In this document: one piece after another, positions 21,150 to 30,762 of the stretch | How positions within the stretch are numbered: the first letter of the stretch is position 1 | How the letters are laid out: every line of letters starts with the position of its first letter | Origin: Neodiprion pinetum | Taxonomy: Eukaryota > Arthropoda > Insecta > Hymenoptera > Diprionidae | Length of the DNA: 64,000 nt | Assembly (NCBI RefSeq): GCF_021155775.2 | Contig: NC_060234.1 | Coordinates: 15,055,871 to 15,119,870, forward strand | Reading direction: 5' to 3' | Program-made: the position numbers and the translations under genes | Notes under the pieces: generated by a model | What the model was told of the DNA's origin: nothing | The model's input: only the letters and a program-made list of their open reading frames with translations | Databases searched by the model: none

Positions 21150-22320
21150 CCAAAGGGTCTAGCCGAATGAGCATGTCAAAAATGCGCCCAAAGATTTTCA
21201 GCTGGGAAAAGGGGCAAAAGATATGTCATCCAAAGGTACCTATTTCCGCCAAATTTGTACCTTCTAATCTTCCTATTTATTGCAGACTGTCAAGTATTGC
21301 ATTTTGGCATTTTTCCTTTTTGTCTTTGAACTGATTGGAGCTATCGTACTAAAATAATCACTAACGCGGAACTGGTCAGAATACGTGAACAAAGTATTTT
21401 TTCAACCCATTTTCGTGTTGATCCGAGTAGCAAAAAATGAAGAAGTCTTCTTTTCCTGTTTTCACTATGATAAAATAAACTTGCAACCATGATTATTTTT
21501 TAGAAAGAGTAGGTGCTTAAATTACAAAACCTCTAATTTTTTCAGATTTTTCACGTTGGTGCGCCATTGTCAAAAAATAAATAAAAACCGGATTTTTTAC
21601 TAGTTTTCCGGGGTTATTCAGTATCTGGGTATTCTATGGATGATTTATTTCACTTCCAGGTACGGTCCTACAAATACACAACTGACAAAAAAAAAAAATT
21701 GCTCCAAAAATGTATCGATTGGCTGATACTACTCATGGAGATTCCCGATGTGAAGGGTCTAGCCGCATAAGCATGTCAAAAATGCCCCCGAAGATTTTTA
21801 GCGGGGAATAGGGGCAAAAAATTTGTCATCCAAGGAACACATTTCGACCAAAATTGAACCCTCTATTTTTCCTATTCATTGCGGACTGTCAAATATTGCG
21901 TTTTGGCGTTTTTCCTTTTTTTCTTCGACCGTATTGAAGCTATCGAACTAAAAAAAATCACAAACGCGAAACTGGTCAGAATACGTGAAAAAACGTATTT
22001 TTCAACCCATCTTGGCGTCAATTTCGAGAAGAAAAAAAATAAAGTTTTATTTTCCTGTTTTCATTATGATAAAATAGACTTGCATCCATCATTATTTTTC
22101 AGAAAGCGTATGTGCTCAAAGTACAAAACTTTTAATTTTATCAGATTTTTCGCATTGGTGCGCGATTGTCAAAAAAAATAAAAACCGCTTTTTTAAATAT
22201 TTTTCCGGAATTTTTCAGTATCTGGGTATTTGGTGGTCGATTTATTTCACTTTTGAGCACGCTTCTACAAATACACGTACAGACACATTGTTCCAAAACG
22301 AAATTCGAGATTTCACCCTG

Positions 22321-22340
22321 AGCTAGCTAGCTAGCTAGCC
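22321..22340. repeat. (AGCT)n microsatellite
   Basis: Short agctagctagctagct run at the inner edge of the duplicated arm. Confidence 0.8.
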
Positions 22341-22536
22341 TTTAATGTGACCCAATATCAAATCAGCATGAACGGTAAATATTTTTTTTTTAGTATTTAT
22401 ATTTGTGTATCACATTTACACTACAGGTCACTCAAATTCGCGTTCTAGTATTAATGTTACGTGGTAAGTTGGAAATAAATAGTCCTACATGTATTTAAAA
22501 ATTTCATTTATTTATAAAACACGTACCAAATAGTTT

Positions 22537-22760
22537 CAATCTTCGTCACTGTCATCGTTAATTACCGGATTAACTTTTTCGATATTAAAAAGATGCGATA
22601 AAATCTCTGTGGGTCTTATAATATTCGAAAGATATATAATAATATAATATATGATATATGATGGCGGCCACATGTGAGCAGCATCCAACAGTGCGTAATC
22701 CATTGGCGCATTTGCATGATTACAGAAAATGATGACAGAATTGAGATTCTAAATTTAAAT
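22537..22760 (-). pseudogene. SWIM transposase C-terminus, diverged
   Basis: Minus-strand pieces read CANGLRTVGCCSHVAAI (SWIM CxC...CxH region) and, after a frameshift in a TA-rich stretch, RPTEILSHLFNIEKV and INDDSDED before the stop. They align with copy B's PAEILTGLFDVEKV and INSESDED. The rest of the transposase is deleted. Confidence 0.7.
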
Positions 22761-23347
22761 CGGGAATCTCCATGAGTAGTATCGGCCAATCGATACATTT
22801 TTGGAGCAACTTTTTTTGGGCTGTTGTGTATTTGTACAAGCGTGCCTGGAAGTGGAATAAATCAACCATAGAATACCCAGATACTGAACAACCCCGGAAA
22901 ACTAGTAACAAATGCGGTTTTTATTTTCTTTGACAATGGCGCACCAATGCGAAAAATCTGAAAAAATTAGAGGTTTTGTACTTTGAGCACATACTTTTTC
23001 TAAAAAATAATGATAGGTGCAAGTTTATTTTATCATAGTGAAAGCAGGTAAAGAAAGTTTCTCCATTTTTTGCTACTCGGAATTAACGTGAAGTTGGGTT
23101 CAACAAATGCTTTCTTTATATATCCTGACCAGTTCCGCATTTGTGATTTTTTTTAGTATGATAGCTCCAATGAGGTCGAAGAAAAAAAGGAAAACACCTA
23201 AATGCAATACTCGACAGTCTGCAATAAATAGGAAGATTAGAAGGTACAAATTTGACTGAAATGTGTTCCTTTGGATAACATATTTTTTGCCCCCATTTCC
23301 AGCTGAAAATCTTCGGGACATTTTTGACATGCTTATGCAGCTAAACC

Positions 23348-23640
23348 CTTTGCGTCCCTTGCGAAATCCCTATTTCAGGTTTTTCGGCTAATATTTCATC
23401 CGCGGCGCTTCTAGCTTCAAGGTTCTCACGATGTTCAGAATACGCTATATAGAATTCCTTACACGCTGCGTCGGGAATGTTGATACCGGAAACGCCTCTT
23501 GCGAGTCTCTTCGTCAACTTCGTACTAGGACCGCAGTATTGGTAACCGGGAACATACAACTCGATCGGGGTTTGCTGAGAATGCTGTTTACCAAACCTTT
23601 TCCACTTGATCGCTTTTTCGTGGAGCGCTCACAATCGCGT
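23348..23640 (-). pseudogene. Polinton PLA2-like (parvovirus VP1-type) domain, N-terminal part
   Basis: Minus strand: ELYVPGYQYCGPSTKL, then KRLARGVSGINIPDAACKE, matching the PLA2-like domain in Polinton virion-associated proteins (PGYxxxGPG ... DxxCxxHDxxY). Here the catalytic His-Asp pair is replaced by Phe-Tyr (KEFYIAY), so no lipase activity is expected. The protein is cut by the SWIM element at 23351; its C-terminal part is at 20992-21149. It is divergent to the ATPase gene that starts near 23725. Confidence 0.7.
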
Positions 23641-23724
23641 GTGTACACAATCATGTCTGCTCTGCGACTGAGGGAAAGTTTTTATAAACGATGCACTTAA
23701 AGAAAATACAGCCAGTCACGTCCG

Positions 23725-24401
23725 AGATGAGGTTCGAGACCCAATCGACCAAGATGCCCGTGGTGAATTTTGACAAATTCACGCAGCAGAGTACTAAACG
23801 GAAAAAACGCTATGCGCTTCTGCGGACCATCTAACTGCGGTAAAACCAACGCATTATTCGCGCTTCGAACGCATCCAAACGATTTGAGGTTCGAAAGCCT
23901 GTACGTTTACCTCAAATCTCTCAATCAACCGAAGTACAAGTTTCTGAGTCAAGTACTCAAAAGTGTCGATGGTGTTGAGTACTTGCCTTTCAGCGAGCAT
24001 AAGTACGTCATTGTACCGAACGAGACGCAACCTAACTTGATCATGATATTCAATGTCGTAGCGTGCGAGAAGCAGGACAAAATACGCGCTTACTCTTGTA
24101 TGGGCAGATATCATGACGGAGACTGTTTCTGTTTTTGCCAGACGTACGCTTGAATCCCAAAGCATCTGGTGCGCCACAACACCAACTTGTGGTCTCATTC
24201 AAACAAAACGAAATGAACCTGAGGCATGTGTACAACGATCATGTGGACACCAATATGTCGTGCGCAAAGTTTAAAGACACGTCTATGGCATTCTGGAACG
24301 GCGACATATATGGGTTTGGAGTGATCGACAAGAATGAAGAGCTCGGTATTGGTCGATACAGGAAGGGATTTAACAATTTCATTAACATGACGAAAGAATA
24401 A
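23725..24401 (+). pseudogene. Polinton packaging ATPase (FtsK/HerA-A32 type)
   Basis: N-terminal part near 23725 (MRFETQSTKMPVVNFDKF) in one frame, then a frameshift before the Walker A motif GPSNCGKT (23824-23847). Further conserved pieces: LYVYLKSLNQPKYKFL, a Walker-B-like region IMIFNVVACEKQD where the usual IMIFDDVACDKQD has lost its Asp pair, then a second frameshift near 24150 into VVSFKQNEMNLRHVYNDHV and GRYRKGFNNFI to the stop at 24399-24401. The protein would pump element DNA into a capsid. The Walker B loss and two frameshifts make it inactive. Confidence 0.85.
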
Positions 24402-24449
24402 AATACACGATCATCGAACGAAACGATATAGTAGGTTTCTAGAGCTAGT

Positions 24450-25384
24450 TGTATCAACATCCAGGAAATTGGCAAGAAAAAAGAAGTCTTGCGTCATATT
24501 GCTCAAGCGAGTAATACAATTCGTCGTAAGCATAGAATATTCAAGACGGGAAAAGATTCGCTGCAGGAAAAAATGAAGGATGTCTTTGAACCTATGGTAA
24601 TCCCGCTGCAGGAATTAGTCAATATTTCTCGAGGACAAAACTTATCGAGGAAAATGTGAAGGAACAGATCAAAACTGAAACAAAGGATGAATCGAAAAAC
24701 GAAATGGAATCCGAGGCAGAAGATTCTCTTGCAACTGCAGAGGAAGAAGATCAAACTGTCACAGAGTCGTCGGTAAGATCAGAAAATGAATATCTTGAGG
24801 TGCTTAACGGTAAACAATGACGGTACGAGTTGCATACTGTCTACGAGGTACGGAGCCCGTCTACTGCCGGGCTGATGGTTGGTGACTCACCAATAAGCTT
24901 CGAGCGCGATTCCGTCGCATATGCGGTACGCCCTATCTGAAAACTCAGGGACTGCTGGAGCTGCTGTTTAAAAAGATGCCTAACAGCACTCATGTTACCC
25001 GTGACGACAAGGAGAATAACAGAAGTATCCTTCTCGCAACAAATGCTCACAGAAAATACTATAGCGCCACCGGGTCTATCCAAAACGCTCAGAGCGCCAA
25101 ATTCAAGCATTCAATTGTACAGCTGCTCGATATTTCTACATCAGGCAAAGGCGTATCTCCATCGTCACAGATGTCGAGGCGTACGGGCAAAGGTGTTATG
25201 CTACCTCAGGGTTGGGTTACTCGACAAGGTATTTGAAACTGATTATATTTTCTGGGACGACGCTAACGAGTGGGTGGAACGTCTTTGTTTGCTTACGGCA
25301 TCGCAAGCAGCTGGGAATACAAGTCACAACAATGAAATTATGTCGATTCTCAAAGAATTACGGGAAGCCGGAGTCGTTTATTAG
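24450..25384 (+). pseudogene. Polinton conserved protein following the ATPase
   Basis: Frames on the plus strand give QEIGKKKEVLRHIAQAS, IRRKHRIFKTGKDSLQ and MVIPLQELVNISRG, an acidic Glu-rich linker, EYLEVLNGKQ, then LMVGDSPISFERD, DDKENNRSILLATNAHRK and, after a shift, DYIFWDDANEWVERLCLL and NNEIMSILKELREAGVVY to the stop. The same order occurs in a protein found next to the ATPase in many insect Polintons; I know no biochemical function. At least three frame breaks. It shares direction with its neighbours and so may have been cotranscribed with ATPase and integrase. Confidence 0.7.
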
Positions 25385-25409
25385 CCAACTTTCGTTTTTT
25401 CTGCAATCA

Positions 25410-25789
25410 ATCACGAGATAAGCGTCGACGTGTTTGGACGTCAGCTGAATAAAAACACAGCTGCACACACACCCGCGGTCCTCTGGGTGTCGGGTTTCAA
25501 ATAACAGCGGGAATTACGATATACAGAAAAAGAGACTGTGCAATGTCGCAGTTCCCGGAGAGCCGAACAATACTGTAACTTTAGAAATGTTGAGACGAAA
25601 ATTGAACTTGCTACAGAAATAAATCGACAACCTCGATCAAATGATCAAAGCTTCGGAGATCACCACAGGGAGAGCCTTGGATACCTTTTACGAAGATTTC
25701 AGAGCAGGTAGAGACCTGTTGATTCGAAACGCAGAAATCATTTTCAAACTGGACGCCAGACTAAGAGCATTGAAATATAAACGAGGATA
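25410..25789 (+). pseudogene. Polinton small structural or accessory protein
   Basis: Starts near SVDVFGRQLNKN, a typical N-terminal motif of a small Polinton protein (xVxVFGRxL), later SGFK and, in another frame, EMLRRKLNLLQ, a stop, then IDNLDQMIKASE and ALDTFYEDFRAGRDLLIR. Likely coiled coil. Two or more frame breaks. Exact role unknown; position between the previous gene and integrase is conserved in related elements as I recall them. Confidence 0.5.
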
Positions 25790-26363
25790 AGCTAGCGCTG
25801 GTGACGGAACTGCATAAGCCTGCACGCTGGAATTACCCGCGTTAACGTTTGGACATGCGCGGCAACGACAAGATGTGGCGTACACATCTTGTTGAAATGC
25901 TGTCGTATGCTGGACAAAACAAAGGCTACAATCATATTTTTACTGTCATTGACATTTTTTCAAAGTATGCTTGGGCTGTACCGATAAAGAGCAAGTCCGA
26001 GGATGATGTTATAAAGGCGATGGAATCTGTGCTAGTTCAAAGACGGGTATCGGAAAAATCACACGTGGACAGAGGAACGAAATTTTAAAACTCAAAATGT
26101 GAATCTCTTATGACATGCTATGGAATCAAACTTTACTCCACGTACGGTAATTTTAAGGCGTCGATCTGTGAACGCTTCAATCGTACGCTGAAAAGTAAAA
26201 TGTGGAAACGGTTTAGTACGCAAGGAAACTACAAGTGACTGGACATCTTATTTGATTTGGTATTGGCTTACAGCAACAGCAAACACCGAACCATACGTAT
26301 GAAACCATCAGATGTCACCGTTGCGAACGAAAGACAGTTATTACGTCAGGTACATCGCCGGCG

Positions 26364-27135
26364 ACTTCTCATAATTTCGAGTGTGGAGTTGCGCCACGCG
26401 GGGGAAGGGGGGGGGGGGGGAGTCGAATATTTTTTTTCGGGTCTTATTTCTTTATTGCAAAGGTAAAACTTCTGACAGGGTTTTTTAAAATAAATTCATC
26501 AATTATTTTATGGATGTTCAGATTTCCTGCGATTTCTCCATGTATATGGAGAATCGCAACGCTGTTCAACCGGTTCTGCAGCATGGTTGACCGGAGATAC
26601 GTTTTTAGTCGACGGAGATTAGAAAAGGACCTCACCGCAGTGCAAGATGATGCAGGAATTGTTAGCAAAATTCTAATGAATTTCGAAAATGACGTAAGAA
26701 TGTCGGCTGCAGATTCATTTTCTTTCAAAAATGTGACGACATATTTCAAATAACGGAATTTCAAATTTCGAGTTTCAATTATATTGAGAAACATATCGCG
26801 ATGTCGTTGCAGCATGTCCCCATCAAAATCGTCTTTGTAAAATTCAACAATTTCTGCTACATTCTTTGTTCTGCCAGTGACAAAGTCTTCGCAAGTATTC
26901 AAAAATCGTATTGTTTCTGAACAATATTTCTTGCAACGAAGTAATGACTTGGTCAAGAATCTCGTAGAAAAATTTTCGGTTATGTTCTTCAGGTGTCTTA
27001 AACACATGCACTTCTATCATACACCACACTATCATACTTGTGAAATTCAATGTTAGTCAGGAGAATTTTCGAGTGTGGAATTCGACACTCCAGAAATTTC
27101 AAGTGTGGAGATCTCCACACCTTTCAAATATAAGT
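26364..27135 (-). mobile_element. hAT transposon, 3' fragment
   Basis: Bounded by ACTT...AAGT ends with an 8-bp target duplication CGCCGGCG (26356-26363 and 27136-27143), the hAT hallmark. Short related inverted stretches (GTGTGGAG) lie near both ends. It holds only the transposase C-terminus on the minus strand plus a G run at 26409-26420. It splits the Polinton integrase. Confidence 0.85.
26444..27050 (-). pseudogene. hAT transposase C-terminus with dimerisation domain
   Basis: A 187-codon minus frame (27007-26444) with FYKDDFDGDMLQRHRDMF, then IPASSCTAVRSFSNLRRLKTY, YLRSTMLQNRLNSVAILHIH and a basic tail. The IPASSCxxERSFSxLxRLKTYLR block is the hAT C-terminal dimerisation (Dimer_Tnp_hAT) motif. 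The catalytic part and BED zinc finger are absent. Confidence 0.85.
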
Positions 27136-27510
27136 CGCCGGCGTTGGTCAGGCGTACGGAGGGCTTCGAGCGATACCTACCAAACCGGTAAAGTTCAAAA
27201 CTGGCGACAAAGTTCGAATCAGCAAATTCAAAAACGTCTTTAAGAAAGGTCACAACTAGACGACGGAGATATTCACGATAAGCCAAGTGGACAATATCCA
27301 TGCTGTGACGTACGAGCTCGAAGGCTATCGAAAACAAACCCATCGGTGGTGGTTCCTACGAACAGGAGCTCCTCAAGGTTAAACGTTAGGACATCTATCT
27401 CGTGGAGAAGGTTTTCAGGGAGGGTGGGAAAAAATTATATGTAAAATGGTTAGGTTTTGACAGTACACACAACAGTTGGATGAATAAATCATTACAATTA
27501 CCATTACAAA

Positions 27511-27725
<215 letters not shown>

Positions 27726-30539
27726 TGTAACGCTAAATTCTGTTACCCTCGGATGAGGACTTACCGTTGACACTTTGGCGCGATTCTCTACTTATCCGCA
27801 ATATCAAACCATAACAAGATAATTACGTTGGGCGCCAGACGCGTTAGCGTCGATTTTCAAACAATAATGCAAATCAATAAAATTAACACAAAACCGTACG
27901 AAAGAGATAAACAGAGAACCCGTTGTATGGCTGGCTAGGCACAGGTACGATCGCGTACATCCCGGTAGAGTGGCGGAATTCAAGGCAGCTAACAGTAATT
28001 CCAGAATTAAAGAAAATAACAAAATAAAGAATAAACTCCAGGCAAAAGGAAAATGAACAGGTCAATCGATCATATATTGTCGAGAAGGTTACATGATTGA
28101 GACAGGCAAATAAGATGGTATAGACAGCGGTAATTATTGAAATAAATAATCGTTGTTCACAAAAATTTCGGTAGAATAGCAGTGAACAGTAGCTTTAAAA
28201 GGAGAGACGGTAGTTGACAGAGAAAAATGGACGTAGGTCGGGAGATGCGATATAATGCAAGAGTTGACTTAAAACTACACGTCACTGGGCGACGTGATCT
28301 TACCCAAGTTGCAAATGACGCTACGAAAATTATTATTCTGTCAATTAGAACGAGAGAACTTCACTGCGATCGGTAGAAAACAACGTAACGATAGTTCGGT
28401 AGATGATACGACAAATTTACCATAAATTATCATCAGTATGAGAGATTGACATTCAGTAACAATTTACCAAGTCGGCAAACAATCGAATAGATAGCCTTCG
28501 GTAGAATTATTCATAAACGGTAGATTCGATAATTTATAATTATTACGTACTTGAGGAATTAAATAATGAATTCCTAATCATAACTTTTGAGAGAATACAA
28601 AATACAAAATTATGCGAGAGTGAGAATTTCGGAGAGTTTACAAAATAGAGAAATACACTAAAATACACCGCAATACAAAAAAATAATTCACAGAACTTAA
28701 TTTAACAAAATACAGAGAAATAAATAACAGGCAAAAATAGTATAAAATTGCCAATAGTAATAAAGAAAAAGTGCGGTAATATCTAGGGGCTGATTCTACG
28801 CTCGCTTGTACTCCAAGGAACTCGATATATGATACAATAGGCACAAAAATAAATAAAAATATAATAAGCAATAACAGAAATAAAATATAAAGCACACTAT
28901 TATTACAAAAAGAGTATGGAATGAAATATAGAGCCAATAGGGCTCAAAATACGATAGAAAGTGCAGAAGCAGGCTAATAGAGATTCACAAATAATCAGAA
29001 AAATCATAAATACAAGAGAAATAATTATTCGGCAGTTACGAGGTCGCTCGGATACGAAAATAATAAATGACTGAAATCATGCAGTCACACGGCGGCTTAC
29101 TGCAACTCTAGGCCGTGGACCATGATTCACACAAAACTGGCATCACACGATGCAACCAAGAAACAATAAATATAATATTAATGACCGAAATCATGCAGCC
29201 ACACGGCGGCTTACTGCAACTCTAAGCCGTGGACCATGATTCACACAAAGTCGATAAATACCATAAGAAAGAATAGAAATTATGAGCAACTTCGTAACGA
29301 TATTATTCAAAGGCAGAAGCCTTACCTTGGCGGTTGACTTCAGGCACACAAACTGACTCTAATTTAAATTATACGTAATACTAGCAAAACTGAGAAGGAA
29401 GGGAAAAAGAATGAAAGGAGTTTATAGGATAAATTTTTCGGTAGAATAAACGATATAACGGTAGCGGTAGAAGGAAAGGTATCGGTAGCTTAAATCGGTA
29501 GGGAGGACGCGGAAAACAAAGCTGTCTCTCAGCAGGTCAAGCGTAGAATAGGAGGTCGTAGTTCGGCTCGCCGATCTCGCGGTTGTCGTGAGGTGATTCT
29601 TCTTATTTGATTGGTGGGTTGACCCCCACCGCAGATAGGCCATCTCCCTGTGGCGAATATTGGTTACTGCGTGGTCATCCGTTTTCCAAAATGACCGCTA
29701 GATGTGGCGTAATGTGCTGCTCGCGATTTCGTCGTTGACACCAACTCGTACGATTTTGTAGCTGCTTCGGTTACAGTCCAGGCTGCCTATCATCGGGGAC
29801 TTCTTTGACAGAGGCATACACAGGGTGCCTCTCGGTCAAAGTTACCGGGTGGAGAGTGACGCCTCATTGTTCACCTCCACCGGCTTTTGTACAGGCAGTA
29901 GCTAGCTGCCTGTACCTGAGGTCGTGCAGTCAGACGGTTGGCTAAACCGTGGACCACGACCGACACAATTAGTCCTTGCCGATAGGAAGGCAGCGTCGAT
30001 CCTCAGAACGATGGCTTTATCAACCTGAACGTAGTGGTTTGGGGTCGGTCCGGCACCAGGCCGGTAAGTCGGAGGATGGCAGGCTACGGTCTGCCCTTCA
30101 CGCCATCCTTACGGCATCCGATAGAGCTGGCGGCTGGTTCCTCTTCGAGAAACGGTGCCCTCGGCCGCCGGGAGGATTTTTATCTCCCTGTTCACCGGCA
30201 GTCGAGGCGATACGGAAGGTTCGGGTGGATGCTACCCCAGGTGTATATAAAGGTGCACCAAGGTAGCCAGTGTCGTCTGATGAGACCGTCAGTAGGCGAA
30301 GTCGTCGAGAGCTGCAAACGGTAGATAGTGGTCCCTTGTTGGTCGGGATCGTTGTCGTCCAAGTACCTTATTAGCTTGCGCCGAAGCGCGAAATAAAGAA
30401 TTTACAAAAAAGAATTAGTTAAAAGTAGTTATTGCCTATTTTGTATCGAGTTCGGTTGGAGTACCCTGCTGAGGACGCGTAAACTAAAAATAATAACGGT
30501 TGTGTGCCCTTGTGACGGGCGACTCTGAAACGCCACGTT

Positions 30540-30542
<3 letters not shown>
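27726..30542 (+). mobile_element. Candidate long solo LTR or LTR-like element
   Basis: Starts TGTAACG (27726) and ends CGTTACA (30542), perfect 7-bp inverted ends of TG...CA form, flanked by ATAT on both sides but within (TA)n DNA. Near the 3' end are a TATA box (gtgtatataaagg at ~30240), AATAAA near 30390 and 150 bp to the end, an LTR-like U3-R-U5 order on the plus strand. The 2.8 kb contains no coding domain. It also holds dispersed CGGTAG words and two copies of a ~55-bp block (29084-29138, 29192-29247). Which LTR superfamily is unknown. Confidence 0.5.
29084..29247. repeat. Two direct copies of a 55-bp block
   Basis: The block with cacacggcggcttactgcaa and gccgtggaccatgattcac occurs at 29084-29138 and 29192-29247 with two or three differences. 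A weaker relative (gtgcagtcagacgg ... ccgtggaccacgaccgacac) lies at 29923-29966. Confidence 0.8.
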
Positions 30543-30574
<32 letters not shown>

Positions 30575-30581
30575 ACATATA

Positions 30582-30762
30582 TGTCAAGGATAATGAAATG
30601 AACAACGAAGAGTATTATCACCACCTTCTTCTATTCGGTCTCTAGAGAAACGACGGCAAAATCAATAAACGAACAAATATTGAACATTTTATCTCGTTAT
30701 AAAAAGTTTTGTTAGATAAGTTGGTTCAGTTTAATCTTGTTAAATAAAACGGTGGTTCAACA
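30582..30762 (+). repeat. Gypsy 5' LTR
   Basis: Matches 38984-39165 almost base for base. AATAAA-like taaataaaac lies near its end. The ATG of gag spans the LTR boundary (last A of the LTR plus TG). Confidence 0.9.

Larger units (their letters stand above)
21152..23351 (-). mobile_element. Second SWIM-transposon family, deletion derivative with a duplicated arm
   Basis: Ends AAAGGGTCTAGCCGAATGAG (21152) and complement at 23351 share the GGGTCTAGCCG start with copies A and B. About 600 bp at each end are inverted repeats (21152-21752 and 22740-23351). A second, direct copy of the left arm follows at 21753-22318. The remaining interior carries only the 3' end of a SWIM transposase on the minus strand. 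It is inserted in the Polinton PLA2-like gene; no clear target duplication is visible. Confidence 0.75.
25790..27510 (+). pseudogene. Polinton integrase (rve) with chromodomain, split by a hAT fragment
   Basis: N-terminal LALVTELHKPARWNYP, a stop, then the core: WRTHLVEML (25876-25902), IFTVIDIFSKYAWAVPIKSKS, HVDRGTKF, ICERFNRTLKSKMW and HRTIRMKPSDV. The first catalytic Asp (usually WxADLVEM) is His (25885-25887), while the second Asp and the Glu remain. A 772-bp hAT fragment interrupts it at 26364-27135. After it come VKFKTGDKVRISKFKNVFKKG, then a chromodomain-like end (KLYVKWLGFDSTHNSWMN) near 27430-27490. The enzyme would insert the Polinton DNA into the host genome; the lost Asp and stops mean it cannot. 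Confidence 0.85.

Noticed and set aside
22321..22340. (AGCT)n as a CRISPR-like or regulatory array
   Set aside because: Simple microsatellite; no spacer structure. No CRISPR arrays are expected or seen in this eukaryotic window.
23720..23745. tRNA-like B box (ggttcgagacc)
   Set aside because: No A box at the right distance and no cloverleaf; it lies in the Polinton ATPase coding start.
30275..30312. A second hammerhead-like string (ctgatgagaccg...gcgaagtc) in the long LTR
   Set aside because: The CUGAUGA core is followed by GAAG, not GAAA, and stem II does not pair well.
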